Assembly: GCA_020002185.1 (NCBI GenBank)
Contig: CM034541.1
Coordinates: 53,032,553-53,096,552, forward strand
Length of the DNA stretch: 64,000 nt
Origin: Paraescarpia echinospica
Lineage: Eukaryota; Annelida; Polychaeta; Sabellida; Siboglinidae
Direction: 5' to 3'
Shown: positions 1-11,055 of the stretch, piece after piece
Layout of the letters: the number at the start of each line of letters is the position of its first letter
How positions within the stretch are numbered: the stretch's first letter is position 1
Program-made: the position numbers and the translations under genes
The notes under the pieces: model-generated
Told to the model about the DNA's origin: nothing
What the model saw: the letters and a program-made list of their open reading frames with translations, nothing else
Databases searched by the model: none

Positions 1-445
1 GTATATATATAGGGTTATTTGGAGCGCAGTGGTGCAGTGACTAGAGCTTCGTACTCTTGAACGAGAGAACCAGAGTTCGACTACTGTGCTGTCGTGTCGA
101 ACTTTAGTCAGCTTCGTTGCTGCAGTTCACTTCGTTCTATTAATGCGTACTTGGCTATAAACTGTGGTAGCTATTTGTATACGAATAGTCTTCGGTTATT
201 AACTGCAGCATGGCTGGGTGCTTCTCATAGAAGGCAAGGTGTTTTTTGCTTGAACAGGTCTGCCAGGGAGTAAAGCGTTAAGCGCATTGAACAATCATGG
301 GGACTGCACACTGCACTGTATAGGAAGTTACCTTTTACCTTATATACATTATATTCCCGCTTCGTCCAGTTCTCCTCATCACTCGCGCGCAAGTATTTGT
401 GCAAGTTTCCTCATGGAAAAAGAATGGCTAAAATTGTTATTGTTG
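1..445. other. Left flank, not duplicated, no gene seen
   Basis: Apart from the SINE-like head, no coding or RNA signal is visible. This flank matters because copy B of the duplicated segment has island sequence in the corresponding place. If the two copies are alleles, this is the empty-site host flank. Confidence 0.5.
20..95 (+). repeat. tRNA-derived SINE head (candidate)
   Basis: The stretch resembles a tRNA-type RNA polymerase III promoter. An A-box-like GTGGTGCAGTGACT lies near 30-45 and a B-box-like GAGTTCGACTA near 72-82, at a spacing typical of tRNA-derived SINEs. The cloverleaf is not convincing enough for a functional tRNA, and there is no clear 3' acceptor stem. The sequence lies outside the duplicated block, so only one copy is seen here. 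Confidence 0.4.
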
Positions 446-477
446 TAACGAGAGTAGATTGTAAGACCTATATGTCT

Positions 478-521
478 TACACACACACACACGCGCGCGC
501 ACACACACACATACACACACA

Positions 522-572
<51 letters not shown>

Positions 573-579
573 TCACATG
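478..579. repeat. (AC)n / (CT)n microsatellite
   Basis: The tract is AC dinucleotides with a short CG run, then CT, then AC again. It marks the left edge of the duplicated segment. The copy B tract differs in length and composition. Confidence 0.95.
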
Positions 580-589
580 TGGGGATAAG

Positions 590-1613
590 AAATAATTTGT
601 TTTCGTGGTCGATTTCTAATGGAATCTCGTCGGATCCCGCGTTGACGCCGCAGCTAACCGAGCATAGCAACGAACTTGACATTGCTGGGGATCTCACTGT
701 TGGTTGGCTTTCATAGAATTCTGCGCAGGCGTACGTAGCTAAAGGTGTTCACTAGGTGGTGGTTTGAGGCGTTATTACGGCTCGTTCACAGTTGCCAACA
801 CATACTTGTACAGAACGCACTAATTAGCAATAATTCCTCTCCCTCAATTAGTACTTTAAAATTGCTTTAATTGTCCAGTTTAAAAATCATATGTAGGTAT
901 GTAGGTCTAAGAGTTTTAAATATAAAGGACATCATATAATCTCAACCATATATAATAATGTGTAGAAAATCGACGTGCAAAATGGGCCCTGTAAGCGAGA
1001 TTGGATATAAAGTTGACATTTTTCATTGTAGTAAATCAGGTCATCTTCTCCACTTATTTGTCTATGTCTCTGCTAACATTTAGCGTATTTCTATTAAAAG
1101 TTGTTTTTGATTAATTTGGCGTGGCATGCCCCCTACTTTTACACATGTATATGAAGTACACCAGCACATGTATATTTTTGTGTAAATGTGTTGGATAATA
1201 ATGGTGATAACAAAATACAACAAATTCTAGGAACGTAGCCGCCATTTGTATACTGACAGAGCATTATGACTGTACTTATTGCCTATATTACAACATTAAT
1301 GCGACAGAAGGAATGTGTTTAAAATTGCGTAACTCCGGTTAATAAGTTCCTTTACAGGTGGATGTGGTCTGTTTGAATGTTGTATTCGTTGGCACTCATC
1401 GTTTTGTTTCAGTTTGTCGATGAACGTATTGTTATTGTTATTGTAATGTCGGAGCGGTATGCCGATATTATGACGTAGAGTATTTTCCTTTTCAGTAGCC
1501 CTGTTATGTTGGAAGGGTAGAGGTAGTTTCGAGGAAGGTAGATATATCGAGGTGGCAATTAGATGTGTTGATTTCAGGATTGTAGGATTATTAGATGGAT
1601 TGATAGGATAGTC
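590..1613. other. Region upstream of the LTR element, no gene recognised
   Basis: The sequence is AT-rich with no convincing ORF. It should contain the 5' LTR and leader of the downstream retrotransposon. I could not match it by eye to the sequence after 6327, so no 5' LTR is claimed. Confidence 0.4.
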
Positions 1614-2730
1614 ATGGAGACTCAACAACTAACTGAATTAGGTAAAGAGTTAGGTCTTGAGGGAGAAGAACTTAGAAACTTTATCACGAAAGAACAGGAA
1701 GTAGCCAGAGCAGAGCGAGCTCTTGCGAGAGAAAAGCAAAAGGAGTAAAGAGAGGAGAGAGAATGAAAGACAAGCTGTCTTAATGAGAGAAGAGAAGGAA
1801 AGAGAGGAGAGAGAGAACGAAAGAGAAGAAAAGGAAGCGTGTCGGCGACACGAGAAGGAACTGTTGGCAATGAAGCTGGAAGCTGACAACCAGCAAAGAC
1901 AGGACACTAGTGGAGTGAGCGACACTTCACAGAGAGTTAGGGTTATAGGAAAAAGTCCCAAACTACCCGCATTTTGTGATGGGAAAGATGATATGGACTC
2001 ATATCTTCAACGATTTGAGAGGTATGCCGAAAACGAAGGATGGGATTTTAATTGTTATGGTACTTACCTAGGGTTACTTTTATCCGGTCCAGCACTGGAT
2101 ATGTATTCCAGATTGCCAGCCTCCGAGGCCCGCAATTAAGCTCAAGGACGCATTACTGAGAAAATACCAATTGACGAAAGAAGACTATCGGAAGAATTTT
2201 TGTAGTGGACGTATGGTATCAAACGAATCAGCTTCACAATTCTTGGATAAGTTAGAGCATCAATTTGATCAATGGGTAAACTTGTCAAAAGTAGAGGCGA
2301 CTTTTGGAGGATTAAGTTAATCATAATGGAACAATTCTTACATGCGTGCCCTCGGGAACAGGCCCTGTTCATTCGGGAACGTTCACCCAAAGATTTGAGT
2401 AAGGTCGTGGAATTAGCTGGAGTCTTTACCTCCGCAAGAGAATCGATAGGATTATCTGGATCAAGAAGAACATTATCACCCCACGCGTTACTCCGGCACG
2501 AGCTAGTCCTCTATTAACACCGTCACCGGCGACGCCGTCGCCACGTAGATTTGAGGGTAATCCCTCGAGATATGATCCTAGAGAGAGATTATGCTTCTTA
2601 TGTCAGAGACCAGGACATCTGGCTCGTAACTGCCCCACGCGACGACCCACTGCACCCGGGAATAGAGGGGATAGATTACCCAGGCCAGCGATAAGCGGAA
2701 ATTCGGGAGTAACGACCAATCCTTGCCAGC
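1614..2730 (+). pseudogene. Gag remnant with coiled coil and CCHC zinc knuckle
   Basis: An ATG at 1614 opens a 44-codon frame that stops at TAA 1746. The reading continues in another frame (1723-2139) with a long Glu/Arg-rich coiled coil. A capsid-like stretch of the LPAFCDGKDDMDSYLQRF type then follows, with stops at 2137 and near 2320. A retroviral zinc knuckle C-x2-C-x4-H-x4-C lies near 2593-2640. At least three frame breaks make it non-functional. The stops are shared with the second copy, but the last knuckle region differs (Asn here, Thr there). Confidence 0.75.
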
Positions 2731-3273
2731 ATGAATATTCGTTCGTTGATGGGAAAGCCTACTTACAGTGAATGCTCCCTGCCCATTGTAGGAAGCGTCG
2801 GTGCTTACGGACAAAACAATCTCCCCCTTACACAAGGACGAGTAGGAGATATGGTTGTTACGGTACTGAGGGATACCGGGTGTAGTGGCGTAATAGTCAA
2901 GACAGACCTTATCGACGATAGATTGTTGACAGGACAGAAACAAAAGCTAGTCTTAATGGATCGATCGGTTATGGAAGTACCTGTGGCGAAATGTTTCATT
3001 GACACCCCTGTGTTTACGGGGGAAGTGGAATCACTGTGCTTACCTGATCCCACCTGCGAATTAATAATAGGGAACATACCGGTGGTACACCCTCAGGTTC
3101 TAGGACGAGATAGTAGAGATGGTCGTCATTTTTTTTCAAAATTTAGGAGAGAAGACGCAGACTCAGGACTACAACGGCGACTGAGAGCGAGAACTGAGGA
3201 AGGAAATAGAAGAGAGTACCCGAGAGATAGACAAGAGAATACGAATACCAGAGGAAGACGAGGACAGCGATGA
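2731..3273 (+). pseudogene. Retropepsin-like protease segment
   Basis: The reading contains VTVLRDTGCSGVIVK, the catalytic Asp-Thr-Gly of a retroviral-type aspartic protease. It ends in a flap-distal LIIGNIPVV segment, which fits a retropepsin of about 100 residues between Gag and the next domain. The Arg-rich tail after ~3180 appears to be out of frame, because the frame used by integrase opens upstream of 3275 in an acidic linker. A 1-nt indel near 3180 is therefore likely. Confidence 0.7.
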
Positions 3274-3274
3274 G

Positions 3275-4666
3275 GTGAAGAGGGAGAGAGGAATGCATGA
3301 CTTCGAGGAAGCCAGAAGAATGACATCGGAGGTAGAAACGACTGACGAGAAAGTGGGTTGTACGGTCCAAACCCGGGCGCAATTAGTTAGAGCAGCGAAA
3401 CCGGTAAATCCGCTCTGGGTTCCAAATACTAACACTTTGCCTGTCTCCGCGAAAGAATTCAAAATCGCTCAACAGCAAGACGATACCCTAAGCAAATATT
3501 ATGAACTGGCCGGGATAGAATATGGAGATGAGATGGAGGAAAAGACCTGGTTCAAAGTAGAAGAAGGTATTTTGTATCGATTCTACAGACAATCAGGAGA
3601 TGCGAATATCATCCAACAAGCAATAGTACCTAAAATATTCCGCGGCGAAGTATTGAAGATCGGACACGAAGGGATTCTAGCCGGCCACCTAGATACTCGG
3701 AAATCCTCCGACAGGATCCTGGCGCAATTCTATTGGCCGGGTATTCTGGAAGATATCAGAAGATAATGTCAGTCTTGCGATACATGTCAGCGGACCGTAG
3801 ATAGAGGGAGAGTAAGTAGAGCTCCATTGCAGGGAGTTCCCCAGGTCCGTCTCCCTTTTGATAAGGTAGCCATCGACCTAGTTGGGCCAGTGTTTCCTGC
3901 GTCCAACCGAGGACATAGATGGATCTTGACGCTCGTGGATTATGCCACTCGATACCCAGAAGCGATACCACTCAAGAACATCGACACAGAAACTGTCGCG
4001 GAAGTCTTGCTAGGTATATTCTCGAGGGTGGGATTTCCCCGTGAAATCCTGAGCGATAACGGGACACAATTTGTTTCGAAAGTCATGCAGGAAGTAACTA
4101 GACTAGTTTCGGTGAAACAATTGTTTGCATCACCATACCATCCCATGGCGAACGGGATATGTGAGAAATTCAACGGTACTCTGAAGAAGATGTTAGTTTG
4201 TATGTGTTACGAACAACCTCGTGACTGGGATCGATATCTCGAACCCCCATTACTTGTTTATAGGGAAGCGCCTCAGTCTATTTCAGGATTTTCGCCGTTC
4301 GAGTTATTATATGGACGAACCGTGCGTGGGCCGACGACGATTCTCCGGGAGTTATGGAGGAAAGCGAATGCAGATCAGGAAGTGACTACTACTTATTAGT
4401 ATGTGTTCGATCTCCGAAACAGGATTGAACAAACCTGCGCGTTAGCACGAAAGAATCTAACATCGGCCCAACAGCGGTACAAAATGCATTTCGATAAGAA
4501 AGCTAAAAGGAGATCCATGAATATCGGAGATAAGGTGCTAGTGATGCTTCCCACTGACCTAAACAAATTGTTGTTGCATTGGAAGGGACCATATACGGTC
4601 GTTGAGAAAGTCGGATGTAGCGACTACCGAATTGAGATAGGAACTCGTAGAGGCTGTTCCACGTGA
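3275..4666 (+). pseudogene. Integrase, upstream of RT (Gmr1 order)
   Basis: One frame runs through the zinc-binding HH...CC region, the catalytic core and a C-terminal domain. The His pair lies near 3665-3690 and CQSCDTC near 3767. The DDE triad is Asp in VAIDLVGP (~3873), Asp in SDNGTQF (~4055) and Glu in GICEKFNGTLKK (~4163). The C-terminal part has VLVMLP and LHWKGPYTV. In-frame stops at 3764-3766 and 4397-4399, plus a frameshift near 4650, inactivate it. The protein would act in the nucleus, joining element cDNA to host DNA. Confidence 0.85.
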
Positions 4667-4845
4667 ACATGCTGCGCGAATACAGGGAGAGAGAACCAAT
4701 CGTGGCCGCCCTGGCTGCTATTCTAGATCCGTTAGAATGCGCTGAATTGGATTGGGAAGGAGAACCCAACCATAAGCAGGAGACGTGGAGAGATGTCAAA
4801 ATTAATGGTGACGTAAGTGAAGGATGTGACAAAGAATTGCGATAA

Positions 4846-6183
4846 CTGATGGAAGAATTTGGCCACATCTTTTCGGGCGAACCCGGATGTACTAACCTTG
4901 AAGAACCTGTAATCAAATTGAACACAGAGAAGGCAATCAGAATGAAACCGTACCCGGTTCCTTTCTCCCGTATTGGTGACATAGAGACATATGTGAATAA
5001 GATGTTAACATTAATTTAATGTTAATGTTAAGTTACCCATCTAAATCTCTATGTTGTTCTCCACTCTTGCTAGTCAAAAAAACAGACGGGTCTTATCGTC
5101 CAGTGGTTGATTTCCGCCAAATCAACCGGGTCATGGTTTTCGACGCGGAACCGGTGCCTAATCCGGAGATGATCTTTGCCAAATTAGCCAAGGATAGGAT
5201 ATTCTCTAAATTTGATTTCTGCAAAGGGTATTGGCAAATACCACTAAATCCCTATGACAAGGAGTAGACTGCCTTTTCTTCTTCCCTCGGATTACATCAT
5301 TTTCATAAGATGCCATTTGGGTTAGTAAATGCCGGTGCTACTTGTGGTAGAATGATGCGCGAACCACTTCGAGATCTAGCGGACGTAGACAATTATGTAG
5401 ATGATGTGATAGACCACTCGCAGACTTGAGAAGAGCATATGGAAACTCTGAAAGCTATATTCCTTCGTATCCCTGAAGCTTCATTCCCGGTGAAACATTC
5501 AAAGTGTAGGGTAGGTTTCTCTCAGGTAGACTTTATGGGACACAAAGTGGGAGTTGGTCAAATACTAACCCAATCTGACAAGGTGGAGAAACTCAGAGAT
5601 GCCCAAATCCCTCGCAACAATACTCAGGTTAGGTTGTTGTTGGGATTATCTGGTTATTATCGGAAATTAATTCCGCATTATGCCAGTATTACGGCTCCTT
5701 TGTGTGACTTGACGAAGAAAGGGGTACCCAATGTGATGAAATGGTCCGGAGAGCTCGATAAAGCGTTCAACGATTTTAAGTCCTGTATGTGTAATGCACC
5801 GGTTCTTCGATTACCGGATGGGATAAGGACTTTATCCTCAGAATCGACGCATCTGGCAACGGTCTAGGGGCCTTGTTGCTCCAAACGCATGGCGAGATGT
5901 GTTTTCCCGTAGCTTTTGCTAGTAAGAAGCTGACGGAGGCTCAGGGGTCTTACGCAACGGTAGAGAAAGAGTGTCTAGCGGTTGTCTGGGCGATTGAGAA
6001 ATTCAACACCTACCTGTACGGACGTACGTTTACGTTACAAACCGATCACCAACCATTGGCATTTCTCAAATCTGCGCGAAGATGACTAATCCTCGGTTAA
6101 TGCGTTGGCCATTAAAGTTTCAACCTTACCAGTATCAGGTTGAAATCATCCCGGGTAAAGATAATGTGGATGCAGATTATTAG
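4846..6183 (+). pseudogene. Reverse transcriptase and RNase H of the Gmr1-type element
   Basis: RT motifs run from LLLVKKTDGSYRPVVDFRQIN (~5075) through FDFCKGYWQIPL and MPFGLVNAG (~5310) to YVDD at 5394-5405. RNase H follows with RIDASG (~5840), TVEKECLAVVWAIEKF (~5960) and LQTDHQPLAFL (~6040). Breaks are a frame change near 5000-5020 at a small ATTAATTTAATGTTAATG duplication, a TAG at 5265, a TGA near 5428, and a 1-bp deletion near 5820 that the second copy lacks. The KDNVDADY motif near 6160 is the usual end of such an RNase H region. Confidence 0.85.
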
Positions 6184-6326
6184 CCGTTTGGATTAGGCGT
6201 TGGAGAGGGAAAGCTCATTATTCAGGACCTAACGATGGGTTATACTGTATAGAAAGGGGGATTTGTGTTATTCGGGGAGAAACGTAAATTTTAATTACCT
6301 ATGTTAAGTCTTGTTGTGGGGGGTAA

Positions 6327-7311
6327 TGTCACGATGTGGGGTTTAGTACTTAACATATGTTGGTAGCGAATGTGAAAGTCTACAGTTGGGGTTACCATGT
6401 ACGGCTATTGACGGCTGGCTAGTGCTTACGCAATAGTGTGAATGCGCTGGGGAGGTAGCATAGGGTCAGATTTCAAAGGACCGAGGAAACAGTACATTAT
6501 AGTTAGGGTAGACAGGTAGGAAAGTTGAATCTAACATGTAATAATTATATAAATGGTAGGCAGCTTTACATGTATATGAACTGTGGTACGGGTGGACATT
6601 TAGATGGGATAATTTTATAGCGTATAGGAATGTTGATATAATGAAGATTTAGGCACATGGTGAATTATTGTATGACTTATTGGGCGGTGAAATTATTGCA
6701 ATGGTGTACCGCCGCATCAGCAGGGATCACATGACAGATACAAAGTATATGGTTGATTAAATTATGTTTGGGAAAGAGGGAACACACCTGTCTACAGTGA
6801 TCCATAGGCGGGACGATGTAACCAGGTCTTCTCTGTAACGAGAAATTATTACAGTATGGTTATCAAATCCATACATCGAAGCCATACCGAGCCGTTGCTT
6901 ACACGATGATATCTTGCGTTCATGTATAGTCTAGAAGAGAATACCGGAGTGTCGGGTCGGTGCGACGGCCATCTATTCGACTGTACAGTTGCCATGTTCA
7001 TTTGACTAAGACTGTTTTCTCGCAGCGTCTTTGGTAAATTCCCACCATTACCAGTTTTTTGTGAGGCACTTTCGTGGGTTAAGATTACATACAATTCCAT
7101 TTATATATTTATTTATTGCTTATGTTAGAGTTTTACGAATAGGGACCCCATAATGTGTGGGTTATACTTCGAAATGTATCAACGACCCCGAGTTCAAGAT
7201 GCATTGGCCGCAAACTTCACATAATATATTCATCACATATTTATTTTTATATAAAATTATATGCATTTCATTTCTCAAAATAAATTAAGATGACTGTGTC
7301 CATTTATGTAT
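6327..7311. other. Possible 3' LTR and flanking sequence; no gene seen
   Basis: The stretch starts with TGTCACGATG after a purine/G-rich run that could be the polypurine tract. No second LTR copy was matched, so the boundary is tentative. The ORF-like stretch on the minus strand near 6849-7100 has no recognisable motif. Confidence 0.3.
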
Positions 7312-7401
7312 GCACGTCTGCGTGTTCAACGAAGAATCATGTTATACCTGGGATTAATAGTCCCGTAATAACAGGATACTTCGTTGAACACGCAGATATG
7401 C
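7312..7401. other. 90-nt near-perfect hairpin (copy A)
   Basis: CTGCGTGTTCAACGAAG (7317-7333) is repeated as its exact reverse complement near 7378-7394. Pairing continues outward (GCA/TGC) and inward (ATC-TGTTAT against ATAACA-GAT, then GGGA against TCCC). Only a few mismatches and a small loop around TTAATAG remain, so the stem is about 40 bp. The size suits a pre-miRNA or a tiny foldback element. It lies between the LTR element and the GPCR gene and is unchanged in copy B. Confidence 0.6.
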
Positions 7402-7828
7402 TTAATATTAATATGCACAACTGACATTAGGTAAACGTGCAACAATGTCTTTCTATGGTTAGTCTTAGAAAATCTAATGAAAACAAAACACCGGTATTTG
7501 TCCAGTGGCTTAAGATATAATAATATTCATATAATTCAATGACTCTTCCAAACTAAAGTCGCCCTAGTTTTGGTTTTGTGTTGTACCGTTGAAAACAAAG
7601 TTAAGGGCAATCAATGGAAAGTTAAGTCTACCACTTCAATGCTTCTCATTATCTTGCCGACCCAACAGGGTACGCATAGCGAGTAATAGCATCATCGCAT
7701 TCTACAATGGCGCAGCGCATCAAAATCGAAACGATGGTTCAGGCAATCTAATGCGTGTTATTGAGGCCAGTCAATCTGATTGAGAAGCCATCGTTTCGTT
7801 GGGAAACCTGAGAATATATTGTGCTGGT
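7402..7828. other. 3' flank of the GPCR gene, nothing recognised
   Basis: No RNA, repeat or coding signal is seen. The short plus-strand frame at 7589-7783 has no recognisable motif. It is duplicated with the gene. Confidence 0.4.
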
Positions 7829-8866
7829 TTAGTTCCGGTTTCCTCTGAGAATATGCCATAAGCGAATCCGGAAGTGCTCGCCCGTCAACACGTACATGAT
7901 GCAGTTGCACGCGTAGTGAGACAAACCCAGCTCCTCCACGATCTTCCTACACGTTATGAACTTGAAGTAACACTGCCACTGGTGGTCGGTCCTGATCTGT
8001 GCATCTCTCAAGAAGGGATTGCCGCCTACAAACTCCTCGTTCAAGATGTACACGAGCGTCACCGGAAGTGTGGTGAATATGACGTAGAAGGACACCGACA
8101 ACAAGGTCACTGTTGTCACGACACGCGCGTTCATGTTCTGCTTCGACTTCCCCCGAAGTGGATTGGCGGACATACGTCGGATCTCGCACAGAACGAGCAC
8201 ATTGAATGTAAGATTGACAATGGGCACCACAAGGAACAAGAGGAGTTCCGTGCACCACGTCCACAACGACCACAAAGACATAGCTTCTCCGAGCATAGCT
8301 GCCTTGCGTATCGTGCACTGACCGTCGACGTATGTCCAGAAGTAGGCCTGCATGAGGCTCATCCCCACGGACAGAACAACGAAGCCGGCGACCACCTTCT
8401 GGACGCGACTTGTTGTGCAGTAGCGCTTCTTCTGCAATGGCCTGCACACGGCGATCCAACGCTCCACCGAGAACCCCAACACCAGCAGAGGAGATATATA
8501 TTGTACGGCGAAGTAACACACGATGTTCGTCTCGCAGAACACAGGGTACGACAGAATATCGATACCCCAGGCGTACCTCAGTTCCACGAAGACGTGTAGG
8601 AGGAGGAACACGAAATGAGTGACGGACAACGTCGCGAGGTAGATGGCCGAAGAGTTGACGTGACGAATCCCCTTCTCCGCCCACACGAGCAAGGACAGGA
8701 TGTTGCCGCAGATACCGATGACGTACCACAAGGGCGTTACGAATCTGTCGACGTAGAGCGCAGTCGGACTGTGCAAGGCTAATACCTCCGACCACGTGCT
8801 CCGATCATACAGGTACGGCAGCGTGTTGTTCGTCGTACTTCCATTGGTAATTGTGTCGACGTTCAT
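7829..8866 (-). CDS. Rhodopsin-class peptide-type GPCR (copy A)
   Basis: An intronless 345-residue receptor for the plasma membrane. Seven hydrophobic segments are visible, near residues 44-63, 75-94, 115-134, 158-178, 203-226, 250-274 and 310-328. The TM1 GN pair (54-55), TM3 Cys111 with ECL2 Cys184, ERW at 135-137 in place of DRY, and N321-C-I-M-Y325 in place of NPxxY support class A, near invertebrate FMRFamide/TRH-receptor-like expansions. The usual TM2 Asp is His84. N-glycosylation sequons lie in the N-terminus. ATG 8866 is the first true ATG; the codon before it is GTG. The ligand is unknown. The opposite-strand frames are shadows. Confidence 0.85.
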   Translation of the reverse strand: MNVDTITNGSTTNNTLPYLYDRSTWSEVLALHSPTALYVDRFVTPLWYVIGICGNILSLLVWAEKGIRHVNSSAIYLATLSVTHFVFLLLHVFVELRYAWGIDILSYPVFCETNIVCYFAVQYISPLLVLGFSVERWIAVCRPLQKKRYCTTSRVQKVVAGFVVLSVGMSLMQAYFWTYVDGQCTIRKAAMLGEAMSLWSLWTWCTELLLFLVVPIVNLTFNVLVLCEIRRMSANPLRGKSKQNMNARVVTTVTLLSVSFYVIFTTLPVTLVYILNEEFVGGNPFLRDAQIRTDHQWQCYFKFITCRKIVEELGLSHYACNCIMYVLTGEHFRIRLWHILRGNRN

Positions 8867-9614
8867 CACTGGCTCTGCAACACAACGAAACTGGTCAATG
8901 GCGACGGTGGCTTGGTTGCGACATTACTCTGTGTATAAGGCCACGGCACAATGTCTCATCATAAAAAATTGTATTTTATATTATTAACAATATACATTCT
9001 AGCAGCGTGAATGTTTGAAGACAAAATTTGCAAATATATTTTGCTCACTTCGATTAAGGTGCACGAACAAGATATACAGTCATACTATACACCATGCGGA
9101 TGTACAATTTCGATTATTTACAGTGACAAAGCAAATTCTGCGATGATTTGCGTTCTATCTCCGGGCCTATATGTGCACGACATTTCGTCCATGTTGTGAA
9201 CGTCTGCTGACTGATCACAAGAGGGCGCTGTGATCATAAGCCTGGTGCGTGTACTACGTAGGACCTACGAGTATGAGATATAGACCATCGTCTCGTAAGA
9301 TTAATCCCTCTTCTATTTAGCTCTGCTTGAAGATGAATGAAATATATCACACAGAGTGATCGAAAGCTGTCTGTACGGAACGTGTATGATATGTATTTAA
9401 ATTTACCGACATTATAGATGTCTTACAGATAGAACACTAATAGTCGCTGCAATCACAAGGATGTGTTTTAAAGCCGCCAGCTGCATTGACAAGTCACGAT
9501 ACTCAGCGGGCACGTACGTAGCAGACGACACACATAAGTATCAGCTGACACTAGTCGTAGACGAGACGACAAGTAGGCCTCATAGACCAGTGTTTACATT
9601 TATCACATATATGG
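8867..9614. other. 5' flank of the GPCR gene
   Basis: No coding sequence is recognised. The segment probably includes the GPCR promoter. The only structured site seen is the palindrome at 9212-9236. Confidence 0.4.
9212..9236. promoter_or_regulatory. Palindrome enclosing a CTCF-like core
   Basis: TGATCACA (9212-9219) and TGTGATCA (9229-9236) are inverted repeats. They overlap TCACAAGAGGGCGC (9215-9228), which agrees with about 12 of 14 positions of the conserved bilaterian CTCF core. It lies ~350 bp upstream of the GPCR start. Binding is not shown. Confidence 0.3.
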
Positions 9615-11055
9615 CTTGACGGTTTAACAAGATTTAACAAGATTGCCACCAAGAGAACTAACTCTAGATGGCAGGTGGACAAAGAAGCCCTTTGGCTTAT
9701 CGAGAGTCCAACCCTTTTTTCTACGTGTATCCCGCCCTTCTGAGGTATGTGTCGATTTTATTTTAAAACATATTCACGCCACTAGCACCCACACTATCAG
9801 CAGATAATCTGTTCCATTCATTTACAGTCCTTTGTGACAATGAGAACTTTCTTATATCTAGTCTACACTGCTCCTTTATTAATGTAACTTCATGACCTCT
9901 AGTCCTTCTATCTTTTTAATAATATTTTCATAACCATTCAATATTTTAAACACTTCTATGTGATCTCCGCTCAATCTTCTGGTCTCTATCGTTGTTAAAC
10001 CAAATTCTTTTAGGCGTATTTCGTAACTAATATCCCTCTGTTTTGATATAATTATAGTGGCTCTCCTCTGTACTTTCTTGCATACCTAAGTCCTTCTTGC
10101 GATATGGCCTCCACGCTTATATACACTATTCTAAAAGAGACCTAACTCTTGTTTTGTACAGAGGTATTATTAGTTCTTTTTCTTTATACGCTATATTTCG
10201 CCTAATTAATCGATGGATTTTATTTCCCTTTGAAGCTGCAATTCAGCACTGCTCCAAAACCTTCATATCAGCACTAACGGTTAACCCTAAGTCCTTTTCT
10301 TTTACAATAGTACTTAGTACAGTAACAGCCCATTGTATATTGTACATCTTCGCACCCATGTTCAGTGTGGATGCGTTTACATTTCCCAAAATTGAACAAC
10401 ATTTACCACTTTTCAGACAATTTGATCAACCTGTCAAGGTATTCTTGTAAATGCTGACTAACTCCATCACGTTTAATCCTTCTAAACACTTCTGTATACG
10501 CAAATTTCAACACCTTTCTTATTATATCATCGTCCAAATCGTTGATATATATTAAGAATAATGTAGGTCCCAGTTCTGATCCCTCTGGTACCCCACTCAA
10601 AACTGACTTCTAGTTTGAAGCCTCCCCATCAACTACTACCCGTTGTCTTCTGTCGATCAGCCATTTTTCTATCCAGTTAATTATACCATTTCCTATGCCA
10701 TGGGTCATTAGTTTAAGCAGTATTCGTTATGTGACACTTTGTCGAAAGCTTTCTGGAAATCTAAGTAAATGATATCTACCGGTGATCCCTTCGATAAACT
10801 AACCCAACCGTTAACGTTGAGTTTCCTGTAAGTATGTTATATCAAAGAGCTTCTTCGTAATCTGCTTCTATTTCTAATTTTATTTCATCAGCATGGACGT
10901 GGATAGTCAGTCCAAATTCGGCATCTGGTATATCGGTGGTGGCCCATGATTCGGTTATACCTATTATATGAGGGTCAATATCTTCTACCATAATGTTTAG
11001 TTCACTTCTTTTGTTTACTATGCTCCTTGCATAGTAAACAAACAAACGCATTTAT
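9615..11055 (-). mobile_element. CR1/jockey-type LINE, internally deleted (copy A)
   Basis: On the minus strand an endonuclease N-terminus (~11051-10842, ARSIVNK, IIGITESW) is followed by RT fragments (SGVPEGSELGPTLFLIYINDLDD near 10600). A long 3' region ends at 9615 in two copies of ATCTTGTTAA, the short 3' repeats typical of CR1-like elements. The middle of the ORF is missing. A plus-strand relative lies at 57345-58535 with the same 3' end. Compared with copy B, 72 bp are missing from the endonuclease region at 10906/10907. Confidence 0.75.

Larger units (their letters stand above)
1614..6326 (+). mobile_element. Decayed Gmr1-type Ty3/gypsy LTR retrotransposon (copy A)
   Basis: The domain order on the plus strand is Gag, CCHC knuckle, aspartic protease, integrase, reverse transcriptase, RNase H. 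Integrase before RT is the Ty1/copia order, yet every domain reads as Ty3/gypsy: the HHCC and DDE integrase with a NGTLKK-type end, and a YVDD RT. This combination defines the Gmr1-like group first described in Atlantic cod and other deuterostomes. Several stops and frameshifts break the polyprotein, so the copy is dead. Most breaks recur in the second copy. A possible 3' LTR start (TGTCACGATG) follows a G-run near 6317-6327. Confidence 0.85.

Noticed and set aside
480..580. CRISPR or other direct-repeat array
   Set aside because: The tracts are simple dinucleotides, and the 89-bp array at 48.9 kb has no spacers; both are eukaryotic satellite DNA.
379..697. Val/Cys and His/Thr repeat proteins over the AC tract
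   Set aside because: They are translations of the dinucleotide microsatellite; the same applies near 28690-28897 and 59834-60094.
590..1613. 5' LTR paired with sequence after 6327
   Set aside because: Only short, weak similarities such as ACATGTATATGAA were found; not enough to claim an LTR pair.
7874..8795. Long plus- and minus-frame ORFs of 241 and 282 residues over the GPCR gene
   Set aside because: They are in other frames of a GC-rich coding region with no recognisable domains; the same holds at 36177-37098.
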